From Nemertoderma westbladi (lineage: Eukaryota > Xenacoelomorpha > Nemertodermatida > Nemertodermatidae), in NCBI GenBank assembly GCA_032718475.1, contig JAUCBJ010008427.1, positions 62,001-126,000 on the forward strand: DNA of 64,000 bases, in the 5' to 3' direction. This document shows positions 9,170 to 21,293 of the stretch, piece by piece; positions within the stretch are counted from its first letter, which is position 1; each line of letters begins with the position of its first letter. The notes beneath the pieces are model-generated. The model was not told where the DNA came from. It searched no databases and worked only from the letters and a program-made list of their open reading frames with translations. Both the position numbers and the translations under genes were made by a program.

Positions 9170-10644
9170 CTAGATCTAACAAAGGGTCAATGTCTACCTG
9201 ATACTGATAAATATGTCCAGGAAAGACATGACCTTAAGGAACTGTTGGGCACTATTAACTGCCGTGCCGATTATCGAGAACTTCTTGTACTTGCCATTTT
9301 TCTACTTGGTGGCGAATACCCACATACATTCTATCAGCCTGGTGCTGATTCCAACGCCAGGTGGATGGCCAGCCTGATGTATGCTTTTAAATTATATATA
9401 TTCAGAGGTCAACTTCACCAGAAGACACAAGGTAGTATCCATCTTGAGCAGCGACTTGAGCGCTTTGTTCAGTTTGTTGCCAGCACATATGTTGGATGGT
9501 GGATACGGTGTCCAGTGCTAGTGGATGCTCCCAGAAATGATTTGGAGTTATATTTCAGGGCACTGAATTTATCTGATGTTGAACTGGGACAAGTGGTAAT
9601 AAAGAAACTAACTGGCCATCTGTGGTACCTGAGGCAGGAAGTGGTACCTGTTAGTCTGGCAAATGATCGGGTCTCCAATGAACAAAAGGAGAGGATTGCT
9701 ATTGCGATGCTCGAAGCTAAACCAAATGATGATCGACGGGATCTTTTTGTGGCAGCAGTGGTCAAGAAAGGAACCAAGATTAGTCGTGAGGTTCCACCAA
9801 ACAATGTAAACCTGAACAATGGCACAACTTTGGAGGATCTCATTGGCCCTGATTCATGGCTAATGCCCCAGTTGTTGGGGTTGTCATTTGATTGGTTACA
9901 CCAAAAACCAGCAACTTGGGTACTCTATGATGATTACAATCAATTTTGTTGTATTATCAATGACAAGGATCCCGTGAATGACCTGTCAGAAAGACTTATC
10001 CGTACCCAGGCAATTTACAATGGACTCCTTACTAAGGATGAGAAGGAACATCAAGCTGTACTACAAGTCGTTGAAGACAGTCGCAAGAAAGTTCCAGATT
10101 TTCAAAAGCGTACTCTCAAGGAAAGACTCTGATGGACCTAGTATAGAAACATATACTGAAATTAATACAGTACTAACTTTGTTGAGTTGATTAGATCATA
10201 GGTACTATTCTAATAATTGTTCTGATATCTGTTGCATTGTATTTTCTATGTTTTATATACCAGTCCTGCCAAGAATTAAGTAGTGCTTTCAGAGTTATAT
10301 ACTGGGCGATATGCAATATATGAAATTGCGTTATTATGATATATTAGTAATAGTTTAAAAAGTTACAAAAAGCATATATTCCAGCCATTCAAATGAAAGC
10401 TTATGGCATTATGATCACATTAGTAACATCACATTTTTAAAAAAATGGAACCATAAAAAATTTATCGACTTCGCGATAAACTATACCGGCCCTTGATCCA
10501 GTAAACTTTATTAACCCCCAGTAGCCCACATGATAAAGTTATCACGAAACAGCTTATCATTTGGTGGTCAGTGACCAAATTGGAACAAATTTCATCAACA
10601 AGTCTTCATCATTTTAAAAAAAGTTAAAATTTCAGTGCAGTCTA
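9170..10644 (+). pseudogene. hAT-like transposon, 3' partial copy (C-terminal 295 aa of transposase)
   Basis: Nearly identical to the reverse complement of 26431-27906, which is the 3' half of the intact hAT-like element. The reading frame 9245-10132 gives the last 295 residues of its transposase, with one difference noticed (Phe for Ser in RRDL-VAAV). It ends at the element's own terminus CAGTCTA (10644). Its left edge at 9170 is a truncation against the Gag-like relic. It lacks the catalytic Asp residues and cannot be active. Confidence 0.9.
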
Positions 10645-10645
10645 C

Positions 10646-12334
10646 TGATCATGTAATTAAATCTATCTATATATGATATTGGGCGAGCTTATAATTATGT
10701 TATGTATGTATAGTATATATATCATTGTTGTTATGGGCGCTTCTGTCGATGACATCATGGTGGAGTCAACTAATACGTGTTGGTGATTCTGGATGAGTGT
10801 GCGTCCAGATGGCATCCAGACATGGTAATTCAGGGTTTCCACTACATGGCCTGCATGGTCCCATCGTTTGGTGATAGGGTATTGTACCTTGATTGGATGA
10901 TGTGGGGGGACACACAATGGTGTGTTGGCACTCAAGTGCGAGTGGGGTGTCCAAATATAATTTCAGCTGGTGACATTCCATTGGCACATGGCCTTTCTCA
11001 ACTCCAGAAGTCCTTTCTGGAATTCTGGAGACTGAATGGAAGCCCCTGTCTTGGAAAGAAGTCATTTCAGGGCTTTAATGGTGGCCTCAGTGTGGCCATT
11101 GCTCTGGGGGTATTCTGGTGGTGACATCACAGGTGTTTAAGGAACATGGTTAACACAGCTGCAGTAAACTGTGTTCCTACCTCGGAATGTAATCAGTTTG
11201 GTACACTGAACTGGATAAATATTTTGCGGATGTCACGTATTGTATGGTCTGCAGTGGGGTATGATGTAAATGGTTGGACTTCCAGTCACACAGCGTAATG
11301 ACCAACCATTACCATAAAGTGCTTTCTGTTTAGAGCAAAAAGGTCAGCTAACATATCATCGAATGGTCAAGTGGCTGGTGGGTCACAAACAAAAGTTTAT
11401 TTTCCAAGACTTTAACGTTGCATGCATTCGTTACAGACCCCGTACCATGGTAGCATGTCATTATTTAGTTCTGACCAATAGACGCATTGATGGGCTCGAC
11501 ACAGCATATGCTCGATACCCTGGTGGGAGACGTGGAGTGTCTCCTTGTGGGTGGCGGTGTGCACTCCTGAATAAGACAAGGTCGCCATCCGTGGTGAATT
11601 CATCCCAGATCACCTAATACATTGCGACAGCTGGGTCCGAGCAGGAAGCAGTGGAGAATCCGGTCTCAACAACATGGTTTAACTGATGTAGTTGAGGTCA
11701 TCTTTTGCTGTGTTTATAGGCAGGGAATCCAAGAGAGGGTCTGCAATGTGGCCCTTTGTATGATCATAGATTTCAGATATTGCACTGTGTGTTGCCACGC
11801 GGAAATATGCTAACATTTCTCCGTCGTCTGTGACGTCCTCGGCACTGGGGTCATTGATGGGTTCATGTGATAGATATGTGATCAGGAATGTGGTGGGATT
11901 TCCCCTTCATATTGTTGTTTAGATATATATATAGTCAACTGCTATAATTAAAAAAGGTTTTCATTAAGGGTATGTAGCAAACCTGTACGAACAGTTTTGT
12001 TCTTCTTTATGGTTACCCTTCCTTATGGCTTTCTTTATGGTTGCATTGCTGAGAAAATTCCAAAAATTTTCCATTTTTTATAGAATGAAAATTCTAAAAA
12101 AAAGTTGAAAAGGTTTTAAAAAAAAGATTTAACTTGTGATTCATATTTGTAATTAAACACTATAATATATGCATATTTAATAGACAGCTGACTGCAGACT
12201 GACTAGGTAGGCATGCCGGTACCAGTACTGGAATACCTAACTGACTAATTGCCTGACTGCCTAACAGTAGATTATAGGCCTATGTATTATTGTATTATGT
12301 AGTGCCTACAGTACATGCAGTACTGTTTGACTAT
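10646..12334. repeat. 1.69-kb dispersed repeat, copy 2
   Basis: Second copy of 845-2533, with the same end points and length. It starts right at the terminus of the partial hAT-like copy. On its right it passes into unrelated sequence (TCACTAAACAGACTTG) instead of the Mutator-like ORF. Confidence 0.9.
10670..11840 (-). pseudogene. Ty3/gypsy-type integrase relic, copy 2
   Basis: Same decayed integrase as at 870-2040, with the H2C2 zinc-binding motif at about 11412-11560, core fragments at about 11060-11360 and the SPAEIIFGHP-type segment near 10960. Most stops and shifts are shared with copy 1, so decay came before duplication. A few small indels are private, for example AATGGTGTGTTGG here against AATGGTGTGTGTTGG in copy 1. 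Confidence 0.72.
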
Positions 12335-13007
12335 TCACTAAACAGACTTGTCATTCTCATTCATGTAAATTTGCCAGCGACATTTTTGCTGGGTCCGGTT
12401 CTGGATCACCCAAACCAGGCCCGGTTAATTGGTCGATTACAAACCAGTACCACTAATTCCAAAATGGAGGGAAATTTAAAAACAATATCAGTCTAGTTTT
12501 AGATGTTAGCAGTATCTCCACGAATGCTAACCTACATACCGGTCCATGGTCCAGTACTGGTACTACTAATATACATGCATTTATGGTTAGGCCTGTGATT
12601 AGGCTAGGCTGAATTAGTACAGGTTGCGGTAGCTGATTATGGATTAGATTAATTTGTTACTACTAGTAGCCCTACCAGGTACCGTTACAGTTTTGTTAAA
12701 AAAAAACCTCTTTTAAAAATATGCCTCAGACATATCCTTGGTATTTTATCAAAACCCCATTGACCTCATTTTTCATTAACCGAAAAAAAACACCTAGAAA
12801 AAACCAGTGCCGGATTAAGCCTCTGGTGGCCCTAAGGCACATTTGAGTAATTTCCAAAAATCGCCCGAAAATTTACCTTTTTCCGCAAACCCTTTCAAAA
12901 GAAAAAGCTGCTAAAAACAACCGAAATTGTGAAAATGTTGAGAATGAAATATAAAGTATTTTCTTAAGTATATAATATTTAATAGTAATTAGTATTCAAA
13001 AAGCAAA
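12335..13007. other. No gene seen; low-complexity and possible MITE fragments
   Basis: A short segment at about 12808-12845 (GTGCCGGATTAAGCC ... GGCCCTAAGGCAC) resembles the ends of small non-autonomous DNA elements. The rest has no ORF or RNA motif I can support. Confidence 0.45.
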
Positions 13008-13222
13008 GCACACTGTCAGCCGAAGCCGGAGGCGACCGGAAGGCTCCTCTTTCGATAGCGGCTACCCGAGGGTAGGGGTGGGCGATACTCCTATCCAAAG
13101 ATTTGCTCCCAGTTATTTAACTGGTACTCATTTTATCGACCCCAGTGAGTGAACCCTGGCGGGGCTGAACCTACACCCAATAGATTATAGGCCCGGCGCT
13201 CAACCAACTGAGCTACCCCGCC
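13008..13222 (-). repeat. tRNA-derived SINE
   Basis: Read on the minus strand from 13222, GGCGGGGTAGCTCAGTTGG gives a tRNA-like head: a 7-bp acceptor match (GGCGGGG/CCCCGCC), a D arm GCTC/GAGC with the A box, and a B box (GGTTCAGCCCC). The anticodon and T arms do not fold well. The head is followed by a body containing GGGTCGATAAAATGAGTACC and CCAGTTAAATAACTGG, like bodies of known invertebrate tRNA SINEs. I call it a SINE, not a tRNA gene, because of the poor arms and the attached body. The exact 3' end is uncertain. Confidence 0.78.
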
Positions 13223-13610
13223 AAATTAATTACTATTATAATATTTCAAATAAGTACTAAGTACTTTAATAATAAGTACTTTGCAAAAATAGTTTTCATC
13301 AAGAATTGTAACATTACTAAACGGCATATTATGCCTATAAAACCATTGCTATAAAAAGTGTAATGGTTTTGATAGAATTTCTCAAGATATATAATTTTTA
13401 ATATATTAATGGGACCATTACCCCAAATCATTTGTTTTATTTATAAAGCTACTATTCTGAAACTTTAACACAATGATCTGTGATCTTTTATATACTATGA
13501 AAACTGATATAAACCGTTTCTTCGAAAAATATGGCACTTTTTGAACAGGTCGGTTTTTTTCAAAATTTGTATAAATTTTGAGACAATTAAATGTAAATTA
13601 GCTCATGTTT
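13223..13610. other. AT-rich spacer, nothing recognised
   Basis: AT-rich sequence between the SINE and the duplicated segment. The one 61-codon frame has no recognisable protein feature. Confidence 0.5.
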
Positions 13611-14411
13611 AAGGATCTGTAATACCACCTGCATTGAAGTTATTGGTCCAAGAATTTGGGAAAATGGACCTAGATATATAGGCCATCTTCTATGAAAATG
13701 TCCTTTAAGTGTCCTTTAAGATGTGTCTCAAGAAAGTCATGGGCTGTCCACCATGCTTATTCACTCCATGAGGCTGCCAAAGTACAAGATTATGCACTGG
13801 CTGGTCCTCACGGCGAAAGCAATGTCCTGCAAAGTGGAGGCGATTTTGTTCTAGTGTCAAGCTTGGGGGAACCAATGAGACACCTCCAATGTTATATAGT
13901 GTCTGGTTGGAGATGTGTGCATTGTACTTGACACAATGAACCCAGCGTAGCATTCTTGTGAATGTGCCATCCAGAAATTTGGTGTCCTCAGCAGTTAGAG
14001 CCCAGCATGGACTCCCATAGAGTACTGGAACTACTTCTGCTCTAAATAATCGGACTCGATAACTAAAAAAGATCTCACCAAACCGTTTCAAGATTTGAAC
14101 TCCCCATTAAATTCTGCATCAGATAGATGAAATAGAAAACCAAAAATGTGAAAAGCATACCCAAGGAGGTGGTACCCCCCCCCCCCCCCCCCCCCACCCC
14201 TATCTAAAGATAGCGAATCCAGCACAATCTAGTTTCTCAGCGGCGGAGTCTCACAGGCTGAGTTTGGTTAGTGCGCAATCTTTAAACTGACAATCAACGT
14301 TCCGAAACGGAGTCAGAAAGCGCCTGAAACATTCAAATTGGATGAATTTGTTATGTTCATCTAACTTAGCGAGTTTAGTTCACAGGGTAAGGGGATGGGG
14401 AACGTATAGTT
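13611..14411. repeat. Shortened duplicate of 7713-9169
   Basis: This block is 7713-7803 joined directly to sequence matching about 8457-9169. The 640 bp between them, including the RTE 3' end, its (TAG)n tail and the Gag-like C-terminal relic, are missing. The poly-C run is present again (about 14176-14196). At 14411 it continues, unlike the original, into a long Gag-like relic, so the contiguous relic sequence is preserved here and interrupted at 9170. Confidence 0.85.
13700..14100 (-). pseudogene. RTE-type non-LTR fragment
   Basis: The minus strand encodes YRVRLFRAEVVPVLYGSPCW, then CVKYNAHISNQTLYN, LHFAGHCFRREDQPVHNL and KHGGQPMTFLRHILKDT, the same region as at 8437-8850. It lacks the 3' end and tail. 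Here the RTE fragment sits between the short duplicated segment and the Gag-like relic. Confidence 0.8.
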
Positions 14412-17112
14412 CGACTGCACACACCGGCTAACCATACGGAAAGTGTGGTATTTTCGAATATGGTGTAGATGGCCAAGGAAGGATGGAGGGGAATGCTGAT
14501 AAAACTATAAACCGCTCCAGGCGCTGTCGATGGCCCATTGAAATATAAACGTGAATAATGATCACCATAAATCTGTCGATAATTAAGCAGATTTCCAACG
14601 TTGAAATTCCATCTGTATTCTTGGAACGCCAAATGTCCGATGGAAGTTCTTTGGACTTTATTGATCCCCCTCGACGTAGTAGCGTACATGGTTCAGAAAA
14701 ATCCTCAACCTTCCTCTGCCCAAGGTGCTATCAACTGTGTGTCAACGAATGGGTATGGAATATTTTCCATATTTCTAAAATCGTTTTGAAGATCTCCATA
14801 GATCGTGGAACCGAGTTTAATAATTCTTTCGTAGAATAACATTTCGAGCACGGGTTGAGGAAGCATAGATCCATCTATTCCCATAGCTGGTTTCCACTCT
14901 GTGTCAATTACGTAACACTGTGCGAGTTCAAATTGTCCATGTCGGAGTCTCTTTTATATCTCAATGAGATTTTCAAAAGAGTAGTCAATCGCATCGGAAC
15001 AAGATCGAGTGAAGACGTGGGTGGAACCAGCTAGTCCTTGAATATGGATCAGTCAAGTAGTCCCGAGTTCTCCAGCAGGAATACTACCTTCATTTTCATA
15101 TGTCACAATACCATACATTTCAATAATGTTTTGAGTTTCATTCCATTCAGCTGTGGCTCCTTCTAATATCATCCACAGGATGCCATAATGTGTCTCAGGC
15201 GTTAGGTTGATCACAATATTTTAGGTAATGCGTAGTATGTGTAGTTTCCTCTCCATAACGTTCTTCCTCGAACAACACGTCCAAATTCCAATGGACTAAT
15301 CGAGTTTTGATGAATCCATCGAGGTTGTACGGAGGGAGCACATCATTCTCTATTCTGGCGACATTATATGGTTTTCTGAATGAGTTTGCTTTAACAAATT
15401 GGTCGATATGTTTTTGAAGCTGTTCAAGTTCAACCAGATCAAGGGGATTTATCAACAGAAGAAACCTAAGACTGTACGTAGGATCTTCGGGTTTCACCAT
15501 GTAATATTGAGCTAATTGGACATAGTAAGGGTGATCTTTGATCCCATAAAATGAGTTTTGTAAGGGTTTAGCTCACATATTAACCTCGTGTACCATACGA
15601 CGGACAAGGTCTGCTCAGTTATCCAGAGGTTCATGAGTATACCGCCTAGACAAGCAGTTTCGACCGGGGGATGCTGTAACATGGGAGCATCAGCGATAAG
15701 CTCGCAAGTCGGTATTGACCGGTTGAGGTTGCACTGTGGCAAATAGTTGATTGCCGAACTGAGGAATCATCGAAGGATGGATGATGGTTTTGGAATAGAG
15801 ATCGGCCATAAGTATCTGAGTTTCAGGTTGCGCTAAAGCTGCTTCCTCTCGTCATTTCAATATGTTTCTCCTTGAGCTGACTCTTCTCTTCCTGTCTTTG
15901 AAACCGGTCACCCAAATACTCTTGTAGTGAATATGTATGTCCAAGTTCAATATTCTTTTCCAGGTCTTTGATTTCTCGATCGAACAGAACTAAAGACAGT
16001 TCTATCACAGCTTGTACCTGTTGATGTAATTTACATTTGTCTAAGACATCATCAGTTCCCTTTCCGATCTTTTGATGGATCGCTTCAAGTGCATTCTATA
16101 CTACACTTTCTTCCACTTCAGTGACTGGTTGGATTGGTGCCAAACCAGGCCAATTATATGGGTTGAATGGAGAAAGCATATGTCCTCGTCCCAATCCAGC
16201 TAGGTATCTAGGGTGAATATCCAAGGAACCAACAGCTGGGATGCCACTGATTAGTTGTTCGGGTAAAACCAGATCTTTGAAAAACGAGTATAACTCAGGA
16301 GGGTCAGTTTTACTTTTAGGATCGAGAGTTTGTGGTCACACCGAGGGGTGAGGGGGTCTGACTGAGTATTCCGGAACACTGATCATAGGTTTACTTAAGG
16401 ATCGTTTGAGTCGAGCTATCGTGGGTTGCACATCGGACAGATTTTACTCAAAACTCCCGTAAGTATAGCTTGTGAAACTGTGTTTAGCGTAACGTCTCCC
16501 TGGGTTTGTTGATTGGGTCTAGGGCATTTATCCAATATTACCAAAGACGCATATCTTGTAGGTGAACCGCTGGTGACCTTTCTCCTGTTTTACAGTATTC
16601 TTCCATCTGTTTGAAGCTGTCCGGTACAACAGGTAGCGGTCGATTCGCTGTAAGGTACATCATAGTAAAATATAATCGTTTAAGTTCGATCATAGGGTCA
16701 GGATGTACATTGCGGATATCGAGTTTCCATGTTTTGCTGACTCGCTATGTTGAGATAAGTTTCTCACAGGAACTCCAAATACTCATAAAAGTTAGTGCGT
16801 TTGTTGTTCTTCGACATCTTCCCTTTTGAGACGATTTCTAATAGAGTTTCATGTTCGATCCATGGCTTGTCATTCCAACACCGTTGCGCATGAAATTTGA
16901 ATAGAATCATCTCCTTTTCCGTATCCAAATCATCAGTATCCTGTAAATCGATAGGATGGGATGACCAGTAGTTAGGAAGTCCATATATGTACCATTTCGA
17001 TGTGTATAGCGCGAGCTGAATTTTCTATAGTCTAATTCATGCTTAAGCTCTTCCTCGGTCATCGGTGGTTCAATGTAACATCCATCATCGGCTGTCGTAG
17101 GTTGACTAACAT
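14197..17112 (-). pseudogene. Long relic of the giant Gag-like protein (about residues 36-1020)
   Basis: The minus strand matches the 1417-aa protein of the LTR element over most of its length. Landmarks are DDGCYIEPPMTEEEL and RNGTYMDFLTTGHP (17090-16950), the central PEDPTYSLRFLLLINPLDLV block (15490-15420), PYNLDGFIKTRLVHWNLDVL (15340-15270), QRTSIGHLAFQEYRWNF (14650-14600) and the TKLAKLDEHNKF region (about 14400-14350). Dozens of stops and frameshifts show long neutral decay. Collinearity is good. The N terminus is missing: at 17112 the sequence abuts the (TAG)n tail of an RTE 3' end on the same strand. No LTRs of this older copy were found. Confidence 0.85.
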
Positions 17113-17945
17113 CTACTACTACTAGGATCGTTGCAGCTGCATTTTTAAGAATGCTGTGCCGGCTTGTCAACAAAATTGCACCGCCACAACTCCCTATCAC
17201 CCATGACATTTGCTAGATCATCTGCATCTTTAAGGCCAGTGTCCTTTAAGATGCGTCTCAAGAAAGTCATGGGATGTCCACCATGCTTATTCACTCCATG
17301 AGGCTGCCAAAGTACAAGATTATGCACTGGCTGGTCCTCACGGCGAAAGCAATCTCCTGCAAAGCGGAGGCGATTTTGTTCTAGTGTCAAGCTTGGAGGA
17401 ACCAATGAGACACCTCTAATGTTATATAGTGTCTGGTTGGAGATGTGTGCATTGTACTTGACACAATGAACCCGGCGTAGCATTCTTGTGAATGTGCCAT
17501 CCAGAGATTTGGTGTCCTCAGCAGTTAGAGCCCAGCATGGACTCCCGTAGAGGAGTACTGGAACTACTGCTGCTCTAAATAATCGGACCTTAAGTTTCCG
17601 ATTAATTCTAGGTGACTTCCAAATCCTGGAAAGCCTATTCAAGGCTGCCCATGCCTTTCCCTTACGTATTCGAAGGTCCTCACCTGACTTCCGGATCCAT
17701 GATCCCAGGTAACAGAAGTCGTCCACATGCTCAAGCATACCATCCTTTGAGCTTATGCTCATCCGATCAGAGACTTTCTGAGGACTTTCAAAGTTAACTG
17801 TCAGAATTTTGGTCTTTCTGGAGTTAATAAAAAGACCAACACTAGAAGCAGCATGTTCTAATGAGCTGAGGAGCCGTTGGGCTCCCTCTAATGATTCTGA
17901 GAGTACTCCTAAGTCAAGACAGCTTAATAAACTATCGAGAAACAC
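17113..17945 (-). pseudogene. RTE-type non-LTR retrotransposon, 3' part of the RT ORF
   Basis: A 266-codon open frame on the minus strand starts in the RT thumb region (DLGVLSESLEGAQRLLSS, then INSRKTKILTVNFE and DDFCYLGSWIRKSGEDLR). It ends with the RLRFAG ... FRREDQPVHNL ... DRELWRCNF tail and a natural stop. It is 5'-truncated just after the catalytic F/YADD position. The 3' tail is (TAG)3-4 at 17114-17127. It is the least decayed of the three antisense RTE fragments. Confidence 0.88.
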
Positions 17946-18427
17946 TTGTAGAGGCTACGTATATCTCCTTAAGGTGCCTCGACATGGTACCATTATAAAA
18001 AAAAAAATTTCTTTTTTCTAATTCTAAACCAGAATTTAATGTAGATTTCGAAAATCCAAGTTCTGAAATTTGACTGTCAGTGGTTCAAAAGTTACGAAGC
18101 AATTACTGAGGACTGGACCAATGAGGAATTTATAGATTTTGCACTGTTTCAGTAAAATTTAGTAGTAAGTAAAGATAACATTATAGCTTGGATAATAGTT
18201 ATAATAAATTGCGGGAAATTTGATTTATGATATTCAAAACTACTGAGTACCGTTTACCATACAGTATACAGATCACCTTATTCAGTAATTGAGATTGTAG
18301 TCATAATTTGTGTACCGGTACTGATCGACTAACTGAACTCTAATTTATAAGATGCCTCGATCAAATAATGTCTACAAAAGATGTTCCTTTCATGGAAATC
18401 AATTTAGTAAACCTACAAAACAACCAG

Positions 18428-18989
18428 GTAAGTCCTTATGTATAAACTGATAAATCAACAGAATGCATTAATTTGTATCATGCATGACTAAGCAATAGCA
18501 AAATGTTGCGATCTAGTGGACAAATTTAATCACTATGGATTGTCCAGTAGTCAAAATCGATCCTTGTAAAAATACTACTGAAATCTTTCTAGCACTAATT
18601 ATAGCTTTAGGCCCTGTGACGTGAGGATGTGCAGTGCATATGCAGGCAATTATTTTGAATACAGATGGGTAGGCCAGGCATATACCCCCATATGATCTAC
18701 TCTCAGATCTCTCAGATCTACTCTCAGACTGTGCTATATTTTATTATTTATGTACCAGCAATTTGAAACATGCATTGTTTACAAAAGTATAATAATTGTT
18801 TATTTCTCATACAAGTTACTAGGAATAGAACATAGAATAAGTCAGGTAAATATTTATATAGGCCTATATCCTTGTTATTACCGGTATACTGTGTTATATA
18901 CTTAGCATACTTCTTATATAAATTAATTACACAATCATTATAGTCCTAGTATATATATATATATAATATTGTTCTATTATTTTTTTCAG
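18428..18989 (+). other. Predicted intron of the Mutator-like gene
   Basis: Bounded by CCAG|GTAAGTCC on the left and TTTTTTTCAG|ATAAAAC on the right. Joining in phase 1 keeps the reading frame into exon 2. The intron is AT-rich with a TA run near 18950. Confidence 0.65.
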
Positions 18990-20220
18990 ATAAAACATCT
19001 GAGCAGTCAATTTCAAGCAGTTCCACACCATCCACAAGTGCAAGTCAAGGAAAGTTCGGGGAAACCCAAGTTGAATAAACATTGTTAGATAAATCAACTT
19101 TCCATATAATAGATTTGGGAACTCTAAACGAAGCTATTGCCAAATCTACACTATGTCGAAACTGCCGTAGAACTGGTTGCCTTTCTGTCCATGTTGAAGA
19201 GTCAAACAGAATTGGATTCAATGAGTGTTTTGAAATCAGATGTAAATTTTGTTACCCAAAAAGATCTTCAAATGAGCCATTCTTTTCATCTATTGGTAGT
19301 GGCATCAGTGGTAATCAAATGGCTGAGGTGAATATGAGATTGTTGTACGGTTTTAGATGCGTTGGTCATGGCCTAGAATCGATCAGAACCTTCTCGGCTG
19401 TATCTGGTTTACCACCCCCACCAACCAATACATCTCCTTATATAAAGAGAATCAAAACTGCAGTGGCATCAGTTGCAGAGACATCAATGAAAAATGCTGC
19501 AAAGGAAGGAATTATTGAGAATGGTGGTTGCAATGATATAGCTGCATCATTTGATGGATCTTGGCAGTGAAGAGGGCATAGTTCAGTAAATGGTTATGTG
19601 TCATGCATCAGTGTTGACACAGGCAAGGTGGTTGATGTTGAGAAATTCTGCCGTATATGTTCTAATAGTGATAACCCTCCATCCCACAAATGTACAAAGA
19701 ACTTTACTGGGTCAAGTGGAGGAATGGAGGTTGAAGGCGCACTTAGTATCTTTCGGCATTCTGTGGAAGAACGTAATGTCTCGTATGTGAAATATCTTGG
19801 TGATGGAGACACGGCTACTTTCTCCAAAGTGAAAGAGGCTGACCCATACAATGGCAAAGAAATATTAAAGTTAGAGTGTGTGGGCCATGTACAAAAGAGG
19901 ATGGGGGCACGGCTTTGTACCCTTAAAAAAGACCTTCGCAGTAAGAAATTGTGGGATAAGAAGGCCATAGGCGGCAAGGGGCGACTAACTGATGCAGTGA
20001 TTGACAGCATCCAACTGTATTATGGGCGAGCTATAAGAAAGAACTGCTCATCAGTACACAATATGACAAGGGCCATATGGGCCATATTCTTTCATATGTT
20101 GTCAACTAACTCAAAACCAGCCCATAATTGTTGTTCAGAGGAGTGGTGCAAGTATCTCCAAAAGCAAAAGATTTGTAAAGAAAAAGAACATGATCATACT
20201 ACAGTTGTGTTCTCAATTAA

Positions 20221-21293
20221 AGTCCATTCTTCAATCTGTTCAATTTCCTCAATCTGTAAAACTCTTTCATGGCACCGCAAGTTTCTAGCCTACTGAGTGA
20301 TTGACAGACGGTCGTGGTTGGCTCCCCAAAGTAAAGCTGTTGAGGTTGGGATCAGATAAATTATGGGGCACTTGCAAGCCAATAAAGTAAATGTATTTTA
20401 GTAAGCATTATTTACAGTATATTACAAATTAAATGTTTACTAACTGATTACATTTAACATGGTATAGAAAATAAATGTACTATTTAAAAATAAAAACGTT
20501 TAAAATATCTAAAGCGGCTAAAGCGATAACGAACGGTTTTTCTAAACATAAACTATCTAAGGGACATGCAGCGCATTAAATATTGTATATAAGAGATTGC
20601 ATTATAATGATCTAATGATTATGATTATATTTATTCATTCCTTGTTGTGTTATTTGCATGCTTTTATTTGTATATTTAAATTAAATAATTGAATAATAAT
20701 TAACATAACTATATTTAATTATAAACAATTATTTATTGAAAAATTATTTATACAGAACGATACATTCTACCAAGCATTTTTCCAGGGGTTTATTCGTTTA
20801 TTGTAATATTTAATGCAGGGAATAGTGCGGTTAGCCAAGTAAAATAATCTACAGTACATTGTATAGACTGCAACTGGAAAGGAGGAATTTAACTACAGTA
20901 TTCTACAGTACACTCTGCAATTCAGTAGAACACCACACACACACCAACTGTATTGTTACAGTGCCTGTCAATCAATCTAAGGCTTTGCGGGATCCCATTA
21001 GTAGCCTGGCCTATAGTTGTTTGATGCAGCCACCATGCTCTTTGAGCTTAGTCTACCCGCCTAGCCGCCCTGCTCTTTATTCCCCTTCCCCTGCCCTACA
21101 CTGCCCTACTAACCCATGGCATCTCTGCACAGAGGGATACTTCAGCTCTACATTTTCAATCTGTTAAATCTGATCAATCTAGACAGAAAGTCTGGATTGA
21201 AGAAGTTGAACGTAGGTTCAATTTCATCAATCTAACTATTATTTTTCTACGAGAGTAGATTGATTCGGATTGATGCAGATTGAAGAATGGATT
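20221..21293. mobile_element. TTAA-flanked non-autonomous DNA element, 1073 bp
   Basis: It is flanked by TTAA at 20217-20220 and 21294-21297. The ends are inverted: AGTCCATTCTTCAATCTG on the left and, as reverse complement, AATCCATTCTTCAATCTG on the right (17 of 18). CAATCTG-like motifs recur just inside each end. No transposase is visible. TTAA targets are known for piggyBac and Kolobok groups; the TIR does not let me choose. Removing the element with one TTAA rejoins the interrupted transposase frame exactly. Confidence 0.88.

Noticed and set aside
13155-13222. Functional tRNA gene on the minus strand
   Set aside because: Acceptor and D arm fit, but anticodon and T arms do not fold properly and a SINE body is attached.
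18701-18730. CTACTCTCAGATCTCTCAG short palindromic repeat
   Set aside because: A simple short tandem repeat within the intron without wider structure.
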